From contig NZ_BBJC02000005.1 of assembly GCF_000739715.2 (NCBI RefSeq), forward strand, positions 1 to 32,478: a DNA stretch of 32,478 bases, in the 5' to 3' direction. Under the pieces are notes generated by a model. The model was not told where the DNA came from, did no database searches, and saw only the letters and a list, made by a program, of their open reading frames with translations. A program made the translations under genes and the position numbers. Below are positions 24,955 to 32,478 of the stretch, piece by piece (within the stretch, counting starts at the first letter, position 1; each line of letters begins with the position of its first letter). This stretch comes from Falsirhodobacter sp. alg1. Its GTDB lineage: Bacteria > Pseudomonadota > Alphaproteobacteria > Rhodobacterales > Rhodobacteraceae.

Positions 24955-26077
24955 CTGATCCTCTTTTTGACAGGTCGATAAGCGCGCCAAAGATCGTTGA
25001 GGCGGCAAAGGCCAGGGCTACGGTAGGTAAGGCCCCAAGAAGGATCAGATCGGGCGCGGTTTGCCCAAGGCCCTGAAATACGAAGCTGCCGAAGCCCCCT
25101 GCCCCGATAAGGGCACAGACAGTAGCAAGACCGATGTTCTGTACCAGAACGATCCGCGCACCGGTCAGGATTACCGGCATTGCCAGTGGCAGCTCTATCT
25201 TCCACAGGCGACCCCAGCGGGAGAAGCCGGTGCCATCGGCCGCTTCGATGACATGCGAAGAAACTGTATCCAGCCCCGCGGCCGTATTTCCGACCACGGG
25301 CAAGAGGGCGTATAGAAATAGTGCGATCATGGCCGGGGCCGTTCCAATTCCGCTGATCCCGAGAGCTTTGGCGAAATCGACATTCTGTGCCAACCAGCCG
25401 AGGGGCAGGATCAGCATTCCAAACAGCGCAATTGATGGGATGGTCTGTATCATCGTCAGCAGGTCGATAACGGGAGCGCGGAGGTTCCGTATCCGATGAC
25501 AGGCTATACCCAGCGGTATTCCCGCCAGTAGCGCAGCAACGAATGATCCGAATGCCAGTACGAGATGGCGCTGTCCCTCTGTCCAGAACAGCGTGCTACG
25601 GTTGCCATATTCCTGCATGATCGAAATGCGGTCCCATGCGCCACCTATCATCAGAAGCGATGTCAGGAGTATGGCACAGGACAGTAGTCCGAGGCGCAGC
25701 ATCGGACCAGGGCGGAGACGGGTCAGTGCGTCCAGCAGCAACAGCGCAAACCCCGCCGTCGTAATCCAGGCCCCTACGGCCGGAGACACCCGGGCAAATG
25801 AGGCCGCATTAGACGAGAGTTGCACTGCCCCCTGCCCCACGCTTATCAGAACCGCAATCAAACCCGCCATGCTCAGGACGGTTCGGATCAAAGGGTGACG
25901 TATGAAGATCAGCCCAATCGGGACAAGCAGGATCAGAAACGGGGGCCAGAACCCGAATACATCAGCAGTACTGAACGGTTGGGGCGGTGCAATCCGGTTT
26001 GCCCGGAGCCCTAGTAATGGCAGCCACATGCCCACCCCGATTGGAACCGCCAGGACCACGCTGAGGCGATCCAGCAT
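24947..26077 (-). CDS. yehY: osmolyte ABC transporter permease (YehY type)
   Basis: A 376-residue permease (378 if GTG at 26083 is used). Unlike YehW it has an extra N-terminal membrane region (four or five helices within residues 1-160) before the usual permease core, as in E. coli YehY. The core begins near WTEGQRHLVLAFGSFVAALL; the EAA-type loop is near VIEAADGTGFSRWGRLWKIE. ATG at 26077 is preferred because GAGGGG lies 8 bases upstream, while for GTG it would be only 2 bases away. The gene follows osmF with almost no gap. Confidence 0.88.
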   Translation of the reverse strand: MLDRLSVVLAVPIGVGMWLPLLGLRANRIAPPQPFSTADVFGFWPPFLILLVPIGLIFIRHPLIRTVLSMAGLIAVLISVGQGAVQLSSNAASFARVSPAVGAWITTAGFALLLLDALTRLRPGPMLRLGLLSCAILLTSLLMIGGAWDRISIMQEYGNRSTLFWTEGQRHLVLAFGSFVAALLAGIPLGIACHRIRNLRAPVIDLLTMIQTIPSIALFGMLILPLGWLAQNVDFAKALGISGIGTAPAMIALFLYALLPVVGNTAAGLDTVSSHVIEAADGTGFSRWGRLWKIELPLAMPVILTGARIVLVQNIGLATVCALIGAGGFGSFVFQGLGQTAPDLILLGALPTVALAFAASTIFGALIDLSKRGSDD

Positions 26078-26079
26078 TC

Positions 26080-26985
26080 TCACCCCTCAACAAACCCGTT
26101 TTCGGTCAGGTAGTCATGCGCCACCGTCGCGGCCGGAACGCCTTCGACCTGAACACGCCCGTTCAGGGTCTGCAGTGTCTCCAGCGTTAGTGATTGAAAC
26201 ACGGGAGCAAGGATATCTGCAATCTCTGGATGTTCGGTCAGGACATCCGCCCGTATGATAGGAGTCGGCTGGTATACCGGTTGAACAGCTTTATCATCCT
26301 CCAGCACGCTGAGGCCGGCGAATGGAATGGCGCCGTCGGTTCCATATACCATGGCCGCATTCACCCCGCTGGTTCCGTTTGCAGCAGCCTGAATCGTGGC
26401 AGCCGTATCCCCGCCCGAGAGAACCACCATCTGTGATGGGGAGAGAGTGAAGCCATAGGCGTCTTGGAATGCAGGTAAGGCAGATGCGGAATTTACAAAT
26501 TCTGAAGACGCCGCCAGTTTGACCTCACCGCCATGTGCCAGCCATTCGGCAAAGTCACTGAGGGTAATTATGGCATTCGGCCCGGCAATATCACCATGCA
26601 ATGCGATACCCCAGGTATTGTTCGCCGGAGCTGGCTGGAGCCATACAATGTTGTTGGCCTCAAGATCGAGATCCCGTGCCGCTGCATATGCTGTGGATGG
26701 ATCCTTCCAATACTGCTCTGAAGATTTATTGAAGAAATATGCGGCATTTCCGGTATATTCCGGGTAAATATCTATCTCTCCGGCAGTGATTGCCTGCCTG
26801 ACTACTGGTGTTGCCCCGAGCTGCAAACGATTTTCCGTATTGATACCGGCATTTTCCAGTACCTCGAGTATCATATTGCCAAGGACCCCGCCTTCGGTAT
26901 CAATTTTTGACGAAACGACAACTTGGGCGGAAGCATGGGCGGCCCCCAGCATGAAGACAAAGCCTGCGGTATGAAGAAGGCGCAT
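26080..26985 (-). CDS. osmF: osmoprotectant-type ABC substrate-binding protein (OsmF/YehZ)
   Basis: A 301-residue periplasmic binding protein of the OpuAC/OsmF class. The signal peptide is MRLLHTAGFVFMLGAAHASA. The family motif IDIYPEYTGNA is at about residues 72-82, preceded by KIDTEGGVLGNMI and followed by NNTWGIALH. It is first in the osmF-yehYXW operon. The stop overlaps GTG at 26083 and is 2 bases from the preferred permease ATG. It lies just beyond the replication gene (same strand, 79 bases), but no shared function is implied. Confidence 0.88.
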   Translation of the reverse strand: MRLLHTAGFVFMLGAAHASAQVVVSSKIDTEGGVLGNMILEVLENAGINTENRLQLGATPVVRQAITAGEIDIYPEYTGNAAYFFNKSSEQYWKDPSTAYAAARDLDLEANNIVWLQPAPANNTWGIALHGDIAGPNAIITLSDFAEWLAHGGEVKLAASSEFVNSASALPAFQDAYGFTLSPSQMVVLSGGDTAATIQAAANGTSGVNAAMVYGTDGAIPFAGLSVLEDDKAVQPVYQPTPIIRADVLTEHPEIADILAPVFQSLTLETLQTLNGRVQVEGVPAATVAHDYLTENGFVEG

Positions 26986-27064
26986 GTTCTGGTTTCCCTA
27001 ATGATACACTCGGTACAGAAATATACCGCGTTCCACATTCGACCAGTATTATTGGCAGATGGGC

Positions 27065-27730
27065 TCAACCGGCGACTTCAATCCTCAAGCTGGTAATTTC
27101 CGGCGAAACCAGCCTGCTGAGGCTGAGCAATCGTAACGACAGATGTGTTTCAACATATGATGCATGGAAACGCGACGGTGCAAGTAGCCTCATCTCACCC
27201 GCCTCTAACACCATGGGCTGCAGTTGCCGGGCCCAAGTGGTGTAGAGAAGGGGCGAGTCTGCGGCTAAGGCCTGCAGCAAACGGTCCCATGGGGTGCTGC
27301 CCTCTGGAGCAGGAAAGGGAATAACATTGAGCGTCCCCGTGGGGACAGACGTTTCGGAGAGACGGTTTACGAGATCGCTTCCCACAGCAGGCCAATGGGC
27401 GCGTGTGTCTTCGAGTAACTTTGCAATACCCAGACTATATTCGCTCACCCTACCCCTGGCACCCTGTCTGCGAAGTACCAACCACCCTTTTTCACGCAGC
27501 TTCGCCATTTGGCGTTTGACAGTCCGTTCGTCTACAGACCACAGAGCAGCAATTTCCCGTTGTCCTGTTGAAAGGCGATCAGCGCGCCAATCATATCTTG
27601 CTGTGATAAGTACCATCAATCGCAGCGCAGTTTGTCGGTCGGTGGTTTCACCGGCAAGACCGGCAGCGCCGAGCGCGGTGAGGAGATCGTATTTTCTTGA
27701 TGAAGCCCCCTGCCCCACAAGCCGTGCCAT
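27065..27730 (-). CDS. DnaA-like plasmid replication initiator
   Basis: A 221-residue probable replicase. Residues about 53-97 are a winged helix (STGQREIAALWSVDERTVKR and wing LRRQGARGRVSEYSL). Residues about 148-207 resemble DnaA domain I: WDRLLQALAADSPLLYTTWA, then LAPSRFHASYVETHL. There is no AAA+ or DnaA domain IV. Small replicases of this 'DnaA-like' kind define a plasmid group in Rhodobacteraceae and lie next to parAB, as here. The C-terminal part may recruit helicase and the winged helix bind the origin (inference). ATG at 27730 is preferred to 27736 because AAGG lies at good spacing only for it. A copy of the 16-bp palindrome lies in codons for VPTGT (129-133). Confidence 0.78.
   Translation of the reverse strand: MARLVGQGASSRKYDLLTALGAAGLAGETTDRQTALRLMVLITARYDWRADRLSTGQREIAALWSVDERTVKRQMAKLREKGWLVLRRQGARGRVSEYSLGIAKLLEDTRAHWPAVGSDLVNRLSETSVPTGTLNVIPFPAPEGSTPWDRLLQALAADSPLLYTTWARQLQPMVLEAGEMRLLAPSRFHASYVETHLSLRLLSLSRLVSPEITSLRIEVAG
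27332..27347. repeat. parS-like palindrome, copy A (in replicase gene)
   Basis: cGTCCCCGTGGGGACa: 14-bp core 27333-27346 with one central G/T difference from a perfect palindrome. Its first base differs from the other copies. Confidence 0.7.
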
Positions 27731-27959
27731 CGCCATGCCTTATGCCCACTCACTCTTAAAGCCTGCCGACATGACATCGGTAAGGCCGTTCCCTCGTTAC
27801 GCCCAGAATCGTCTCGTCCCGGTTTGGAATAACTTACTTCACCCCGCCCTTTGATGACAACGCTTTTTCTGTGCCAAAATTTATTAGCGTTGGATCAAGC
27901 GGTTTTGTTGATAGCAAGCGGACATGTGTCATCAAAATCAATAAGTGAGGTAATATAGG

Positions 27960-27990
27960 TATAGGGGGACACCATGAGTGTCCCCCTATA
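27960..27990. repeat. 31-bp inverted repeat with 13-bp arms
   Basis: TATAGGGGGACAC (27960-27972) and GTGTCCCCCTATA (27978-27990) are perfect complements around CATGA. The GGGGACA/TGTCCCC half-sites are the same as in the 16-bp palindromes but face the other way. No T-tract follows, so it is more likely a protein-binding or origin structure than a terminator. Confidence 0.7.
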
Positions 27991-28053
27991 GGACGGATAC
28001 TGTCCCGCAGTTGCGCTAGTTATGTAAATGTTTGTCCTATATTCGGACCCATA

Positions 28054-28069
28054 TGTCCCCGTGGGGACA
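28054..28069. repeat. parS-like palindrome, copy B (origin region)
   Basis: TGTCCCCGTGGGGACA in the gap before parA, with a G/T centre in place of G/C. Confidence 0.75.
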
Positions 28070-28161
28070 GAATTTCCATATCAATGTATATATTCTTTGC
28101 GTTATTTCTGAAACACGCTTAAATCGGTACTTACCGTATTTTAGCGTTGGCAGGAGCACGA

Positions 28162-29466
28162 ATGTTTACTCACGAAGATCTGGCGCGGCTGCAGGGGCAG
28201 TCATTGAAAATGCAGGGCTGGATCCGGCAGCAGACATACTCCCCGGATATGGAAAAAACCCTGCGGCGGTTTTCGAGTTGGGAGTTGGCAGAACTGATTT
28301 TGCGGGTGAACCAGTCAACGCTGCGAGGCCGCATGGCGACGGACCCTAGCCTGCCGCAGGGTCTGGTCGAAGAAGACGGGCGTCAGCGTTGGTACACCTT
28401 AGAGGAAATCAACGAAATCCGTCGTCGGTTAAAGATCAACAGGAAGTCGCTCCTGCCCCCTCGCCCGCAAGGCAAGCGGGCGATCCGTGCGGCAATTGCC
28501 AATTTCAAAGGGGGGGCAGGCAAATCGACCGTTGCGCTTCACTTTGCACATGCCGCTGCCTTGGATGGATACCGTGTATTGGCCGTCGATTTTGATCCGC
28601 AGGCAACCTTGTCCCATTCGATGGGTCTTTCGGATGTCGCGGAGGAGGTGACCGTCTGGGGTATCATGGCGCGCGATCTCATTCGCGAAACAGAGCGTAT
28701 GAATAATGCCGCGCGCGGCGCGGAAAGTGGCGTGGCCCTGCCCGAGCGTAAATTGCCAAGCTCTATTACTGGCATGGGCCTGACCGAGTTGAGGACCAAG
28801 GACTTCATCAAGCCAACGTCTTGGCCAACGGTTGATGTGATCCCCTCTTGTGCGAATGCTGCATTTGTCGAGTTTGCAAGCGCCCAGTATCGTAACCTTA
28901 ACCCAGAGTGGTCATTTTTTGCTGCGGTCTCGCGGTATCTCGATACCATCCCTGCCGATGATTATGACCTCGTCATCTTTGATTGCCCACCTGCCATTGG
29001 CTACCAGTCCATGAACGCCGTTTTTGCGGCGGACGTTCTCTATGTCCCGTCAGGCCCTGGCTATTGGGAGTATGATTCCACAACGTCATTTATCGGACAG
29101 CTAGCTGAGGCGTTGGCTGACCTGAGCCAATTCCAAGGGATTGTCCCCGCGGGGACAATGACTTTGCCAAAAACGTTTCTTGATTTGCGTTTCCTTCTCA
29201 CACGGTTCGAACCCAACAACGATCTGCATCGCGCCATGCACCAGGCATTCCGCAAGGTATTCGAGGGCCGCGTGGCCGAGCATCCGATTGAGATGACCCG
29301 TGCGGTCGAGCAGTCGGGCCGTTTCCTCGCTTCAATCTATGAAACTGACTACCGAGAAATGACCCGCGAGACCTGGCGACGCGCACGAGCTTCGTTTGAT
29401 CGTGCATATCTAGAGTTCCGCGATAATCTCGTCACCGCATGGGATAAACTGGAGGATGAAGCATGA
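28162..29466 (+). CDS. parA: ParA family plasmid partition ATPase
   Basis: A 434-residue partition ATPase. The N-terminal 100 residues carry a DNA-binding HTH-like region (ELAELILRVNQSTLRGRM, RWYTLEEINEIRRRL), as in RepA/type Ia ParA proteins, which can also repress their own operon. The deviant Walker A KGGAGKST is at 116-123, followed by VLAVDFDPQATLS, and the Walker B region is DYDLVIFDCPPAIGY. ATG at 28162 has AGGAG 6 bases upstream and is preferred over TTG at 28147. A 16-bp palindrome lies in codons for VPAGT (328-332). The stop overlaps the parB start by ATGA. Confidence 0.93.
   Translation: MFTHEDLARLQGQSLKMQGWIRQQTYSPDMEKTLRRFSSWELAELILRVNQSTLRGRMATDPSLPQGLVEEDGRQRWYTLEEINEIRRRLKINRKSLLPPRPQGKRAIRAAIANFKGGAGKSTVALHFAHAAALDGYRVLAVDFDPQATLSHSMGLSDVAEEVTVWGIMARDLIRETERMNNAARGAESGVALPERKLPSSITGMGLTELRTKDFIKPTSWPTVDVIPSCANAAFVEFASAQYRNLNPEWSFFAAVSRYLDTIPADDYDLVIFDCPPAIGYQSMNAVFAADVLYVPSGPGYWEYDSTTSFIGQLAEALADLSQFQGIVPAGTMTLPKTFLDLRFLLTRFEPNNDLHRAMHQAFRKVFEGRVAEHPIEMTRAVEQSGRFLASIYETDYREMTRETWRRARASFDRAYLEFRDNLVTAWDKLEDEA
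29142..29157. repeat. parS-like palindrome, copy C (in parA)
   Basis: TGTCCCCGCGGGGACA, a perfect palindrome that extends to 18 bp (29141-29158). Confidence 0.75.
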
Positions 29467-30545
29467 AACGACGCACATTCGACATAGATTTCCCGGAACC
29501 GTCTGTCCCCGCGGGGACAGATGTGGCCAAGGATCGCGATGTGCGACGGGGCCCCATGGCAACTGCCATTACCGAAAACGCAGATGCACTGCGCGAGCGG
29601 CAGGTCGCGGAAGCGAAAATCCGGGCAGAAAACGACCGTTTGGCGCATGAATTGGTGCGCCTCAAAAAGCTTGGCCTTATAACAGATCTGATATCACTAG
29701 ACCTTATCCATGCGGAAAAACTGACCAGAGATCGCGCAGTCGAGCGTGACCCGGACTTGGATGAACTCAAGAATTCAATTCTTGCTGTTGGCCTGTCGAA
29801 CCCAATTCGGGTGGAGGCTGATGGAAAGGGTGGATACGAACTCGTCCAAGGGTTCCGGCGATTGGCGGCTTATCGCGAGTTGTACGAGGATACTGGCGAA
29901 GATCGGTTCGCAACGATCCCGGCAGGACTCATCACTGCGGGTGAGACATTGGAATCTCTGTATCGGCGGATGGTTGATGAAAACCTTGTTCGCCGGGATA
30001 TCAGTTTTTCGGAAATGGCAGTTTTAGCAAAAAACTACGTGACTGATGTTGGCACTGCGGCGACGTCGCTGGATCAGGCGATTGCAACATTGTTCCAGTC
30101 GGCGGGGCGGCAGAAAAGGATCTACATCCGGAACTTCGCAACGTTGCTTGATCGCATAGGAATGCACCTGTCGTTTCCGCACGCTATGCCGCGGGCCTTG
30201 GGCCTGGATGTTCTAAAGCGGATGGAGCGTGAGCCTGGTGCTGCAAATATGCTCGCACGTCTTTTGACGCAGAATGTCGAAAAGACGGAAGCAGATGAAT
30301 TGCGCATTCTTCGGGATTTTGCCGCCGGGGCAGGGAAAGCGGCACCCGCCCGTACGCCGCGGGGTCCGGGAAACCCGGGTGCAAAAACTACGCTACGCGT
30401 CGCACGAGGTGAGGATGTAGCACGGTGCGTCGCAACGCATGGCCGCGTCGAACTGAGGATGGAACGCGATTTCAGTGTGATTGACCGACACCGGCTGGAG
30501 CAAGCAATCGAGGCGTTCCTCGAAGCACTCGATGAAAGATCCTGA
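29463..30545 (+). CDS. parB: ParB/RepB family plasmid partition protein
   Basis: A 360-residue centromere-binding partition protein. The N-terminus MKRRTFDIDFP resembles the ParA-interacting tail. Residues about 35-70 look like a charged coiled-coil. The ParB nucleotide/DNA domain begins near 77, with GFRRLAAYRELYEDTGE (130 on) as the CTP-binding-like box and NLVRRDISFSEMA as the second conserved box; the HTH is farther on (SLDQAIATLFQSAGRQKRIY). The C-terminal part likely dimerises. The start shares ATGA with parA. A perfect 20-bp palindrome lies within codons 14-20. Confidence 0.92.
   Translation: MKRRTFDIDFPEPSVPAGTDVAKDRDVRRGPMATAITENADALRERQVAEAKIRAENDRLAHELVRLKKLGLITDLISLDLIHAEKLTRDRAVERDPDLDELKNSILAVGLSNPIRVEADGKGGYELVQGFRRLAAYRELYEDTGEDRFATIPAGLITAGETLESLYRRMVDENLVRRDISFSEMAVLAKNYVTDVGTAATSLDQAIATLFQSAGRQKRIYIRNFATLLDRIGMHLSFPHAMPRALGLDVLKRMEREPGAANMLARLLTQNVEKTEADELRILRDFAAGAGKAAPARTPRGPGNPGAKTTLRVARGEDVARCVATHGRVELRMERDFSVIDRHRLEQAIEAFLEALDERS
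29502..29521. repeat. parS-like palindrome, copy D (in parB)
   Basis: The 16-bp core TGTCCCCGCGGGGACA (29504-29519) extends to a perfect 20-bp palindrome, 40 bases into parB. Confidence 0.78.
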
Positions 30546-30597
30546 ATAAATGTCGGGCGCCGAACCGATTAACGTCGCTATTCCGTGGAGGAAATGA

Positions 30598-31821
30598 ATG
30601 CCTATTGACCCTATGAAGCTTGATCGCTTGGCTGAGGTTGCAGTGAAGGTCGGCCTTAATCTGCAGCCGGGGCAGGATCTGCTTTTGACCGCCCCAATTG
30701 CGGCGCTGCCATTAGTGCGTCGGATTGCGGTACACGCCTATAAAGCAGGGGCCGGAAATGTAACGCCGTTATTTTCGGACGAGGAAATGATGCTTGCGCG
30801 TTATGAACACGCGTCAGATGCCAGCTTTGATAAAGCTCCTTCTTGGCTGTTCGACGGCATGGCTCAGGCATTCGATGCCAACACGGCCCGGCTTGCTGTA
30901 TCGGGGGACAACCCCATGCTTTTGGCAAATGAAGATGCAGAAAAAGTAGCGCGTGCAAACCGGTCACAGTCTCAGGCATATAAGCCAGCATTGGAAAAAA
31001 TTGCGGGCTTTGATATCAACTGGAACATCGTCAGCTACCCAAATGCATCTTGGGCGAAACACATGTTCCCTGAGTTGCCAGAGCATGAAGCGGTCACGCG
31101 GCTTGCCGATGCCATCTTTGCGGCATCACGTGTAGATCAGCCCGATCCCGTTGGCGCATGGGCCGAGCACAATTCGACGCTTCAAGCCCGATGTGATTGG
31201 CTAAATAGCCATAATTTCAGGGAGTTGCACTATACGGGGCCGGGCACAGACCTTACTGTCGGTTTGGCCGATGGCCATCTTTGGCAGGGCGGGGCATCGG
31301 TAGCCAAAAACGGTATTACCTGCAACCCCAACATCCCGACTGAAGAGGTTTTCACGACCCCACATGCTCATCGCGTGTCCGGCACCGTCGCGGCAACCAA
31401 GCCTCTTGCGCACCAAGGAACGCTGATTGAAGGCATTCAGGTGACCTTTGAGAACGGCCGGGCCATCAGCGCAACGGCAACAAAGGGCGAAGCCGTTCTG
31501 CAACGTATGATCGCCACAGATGAGGGGGCTGCCCGTTTGGGTGAAGTGGCTTTGGTAGCCCACAGTTCACCCATTTCAAAATCTGGATTGTTGTTCTTTA
31601 ATACGCTCTACGATGAAAATGCGGCATCCCATATTGCCTTCGGTCAATGCTACGCGAAGTGTTTTCGTGAAAACCTTAGCCCTGATGAAATTGCGGGGCG
31701 GGGCGGAAATAGCAGCTTGATCCATGTGGACTGGATGATTGGATCAGATCAAATCGATATTGATGGAATTACACATAGTGGCGAACGTGTTGCCGTAATG
31801 CGTAAGGGCGAATGGGCCTAG
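30598..31821 (+). CDS. M29 family aminopeptidase
   Basis: A 407-residue metallo-aminopeptidase of family M29 (AmpS/AmpT/PepS), which removes N-terminal residues using two divalent metals. The expected ligands fall at E250, E316, H345, H376 and D378, the positions known for the Thermus enzyme. The motif IPTEEVFTTPHAHRVSG holds E250 and SSLIHVDWMIGS holds H376 and D378. The start at 30598 has GGAGG 6 bases upstream. It lies 52 bases after parB in the same direction, but has its own ribosome site and no known role in replication. A terminator-like hairpin follows. Confidence 0.93.
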   Translation: MPIDPMKLDRLAEVAVKVGLNLQPGQDLLLTAPIAALPLVRRIAVHAYKAGAGNVTPLFSDEEMMLARYEHASDASFDKAPSWLFDGMAQAFDANTARLAVSGDNPMLLANEDAEKVARANRSQSQAYKPALEKIAGFDINWNIVSYPNASWAKHMFPELPEHEAVTRLADAIFAASRVDQPDPVGAWAEHNSTLQARCDWLNSHNFRELHYTGPGTDLTVGLADGHLWQGGASVAKNGITCNPNIPTEEVFTTPHAHRVSGTVAATKPLAHQGTLIEGIQVTFENGRAISATATKGEAVLQRMIATDEGAARLGEVALVAHSSPISKSGLLFFNTLYDENAASHIAFGQCYAKCFRENLSPDEIAGRGGNSSLIHVDWMIGSDQIDIDGITHSGERVAVMRKGEWA

Positions 31822-31835
31822 AGCTGACTTATCAC

Positions 31836-31860
31836 GTCTGCCCGTAGCCTGCGGGCAGAC
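31836..31860 (+). terminator. hairpin terminator candidate after the aminopeptidase
   Basis: Perfect 9-bp arms GTCTGCCCG (31836-31844) and CGGGCAGAC (31852-31860) with a 7-base loop, 14 bases after the stop. Only a weak ATAACATT follows. Confidence 0.6.
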
Positions 31861-31883
31861 ATAACATTGACCGAAGTCGACCG

Positions 31884-32478
31884 GTAGGTCTGTCCCGTCA
31901 ACTGTACGAGGCGATCATCCCACCTGAACGGCCGGGACACCGGATGATGGAAATATGGCATCCGCGTGGCGTGGTGGGTGTTATATCCGCATTCAGCTTT
32001 CCAGTGGTCGTATGGGCATGGAATACTACTTGGCATTGGTATGCGGCAATGCCGTTGTATGGATGCCTTTAGAAAAACGCGGCTGACGGCATTGGCATAG
32101 CTCGCTGTGTTGGAATGTGCGCTTCGTGCCGCAGCGGCTGTGGGGGGTGGTTCATGGCGGCGGTCGATACGAAACCGATGCTAATATGGCCTATTACGTC
32201 CGTCTTGCGCTGGTAGATATGCCGGGTGTGATCGGGCCGGTACAAGAGGAAACTGTTGTGCCGATCCTCTATGTCATGGGGGGGCGGATTTTGATGACGT
32301 CATCGCCCTGCACAATGATTTTGGTGCACGGCTCTTGTCTTCCATCTTCACAACAGATCTACGCGAAATGGAGATGTTCCTGTCGGAGGCAGGGTCCGAC
32401 TGCGGCATAGCCAACGTAAATATTGGCACATCGGGCGCGGAAATCGTCAGTGCCTTTGGCGGTGAAAAGGAAACCGGC
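31884..32478 (+). pseudogene. decayed ALDH7-type aldehyde dehydrogenase, runs off the right edge
   Basis: Broken remains of an ALDH7/AmaB-like (aminoadipate-semialdehyde type) dehydrogenase. Segments in order: GLSRQLYEA and [20 protein letters not shown] in one frame (31884-32027); [16 protein letters not shown] in another (from 32030); KTRLTALA then a stop in a third (about 32074-32100); [13 protein letters not shown] and [13 protein letters not shown] (about 32147-32280); then, after a run of seven G (32278-32284), [33 protein letters not shown] and [15 protein letters not shown] to the window end. There are at least three frameshifts and a nonsense codon, and the region between KTPLTALA and YYVR, which should hold the catalytic Cys, is missing (roughly 180 residues). 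The N-terminus is also absent. Confidence 0.85.

Larger units (their letters stand above)
27737..28161. other. putative origin region between replicase and parA
   Basis: A 425-bp gene-free gap between the divergent replicase and parA genes, more AT-rich than its surroundings. It holds the long inverted repeat at 27960-27990, palindrome copy B at 28054-28069, and the 10-bp direct repeat TTAGCGTTGG at 27884-27893 and 28141-28150. Partial half-sites such as TGTCCCGC (28001-28008) are also present. AT-rich stretches near 28070-28140 could be the unwinding region or the parA promoter. I found no consensus DnaA box (TTATCCACA). Origin function is inferred from position and repeats. Confidence 0.55.

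Noticed and set aside
27960-27990. Rho-independent terminator
   Set aside because: A strong stem is present but no T-tract follows on either strand, and it sits far from the ends of both flanking genes, which diverge.
27737-28161. Consensus DnaA boxes or regular iterons in the origin region
   Set aside because: No TTATCCACA-type box was found and the repeats present are too few and too unevenly spaced to call iterons.
30598-31821. Aminopeptidase as a part of the partition operon
   Set aside because: It follows parB closely but has its own strong ribosome site and belongs to a metabolic peptidase family with no known partition role.
32180-32290. Possible ACT-domain or homoserine dehydrogenase fragment suggested by [13 protein letters not shown]
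   Set aside because: The neighbouring segments [20 protein letters not shown] and [12 protein letters not shown] identify an ALDH7 remnant, in which YYVRPA-like sequence is normal.
1-32478. CRISPR array, tRNA or rRNA genes, or an insertion sequence
   Set aside because: No regularly spaced repeats, tRNA-like cloverleaf, rRNA segment or transposase was recognised by eye.

Overview
The window looks like part of an extrachromosomal replicon (plasmid or chromid) of an alphaproteobacterium of the Rhodobacteraceae/Roseobacter type. The reasons are a replication module of a small wHTH protein with a DnaA domain-I-like C-terminus, divergent from a parA-parB pair, moderately high GC, densely packed operons with ATGA overlaps, and the protein families present. 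Assignments come from reading motifs by eye; no database search was run.

Layout. 1-371: regulatory DNA with several palindromes. 372-1961: gamma-glutamyltransferase-like protein, convergent across a 12-bp-stem terminator hairpin with an FAH-family acylpyruvase (2030-2737), which diverges from a GntR/FCD regulator (2879-3592). 3760-10785: operon for an Opp/Dpp-type ABC importer (Tat-exported binding protein, two ATPases, two permeases), a glycerophosphodiester phosphodiesterase and a xylose-isomerase-like TIM-barrel protein. Coupling this importer type to a phosphodiesterase recalls agrocinopine-type systems. 10782-13410 (minus): queC-queD-queE-queF plus a DoxX membrane protein, with a preQ1-I-like riboswitch in front of queC. 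13504-17924: a DUF4394 exported protein, an ECF sigma factor, an RskA-like anti-sigma factor and a large phytase-like beta-propeller protein. 18054-19904: ygiC-like ATP-grasp ligase and ygiB-like (DUF1190) lipoprotein. 19901-23294: emrB-emrA efflux pair and divergent TetR repressor with a clear operator. 23279-26985 (minus): osmF-yehY-yehX-yehW-type osmolyte importer in the E. coli gene order. 27065-30545: replication and partition. 30598-31821: M29 aminopeptidase. 31884 to the right edge: decayed ALDH7 pseudogene.

The strongest unusual signals are: four 16-bp palindromes (TGTCCCCGYGGGGACA) spread through the replicase gene, the origin region, parA and parB, probably the partition or replication control sites, with all three coding copies in the same codon phase; a 31-bp inverted repeat with 13-bp arms in the origin region, built from the same half-sites in the opposite orientation; the preQ1-I-like aptamer overlapping the queC ribosome binding site; and the phosphodiesterase-coupled importer operon.
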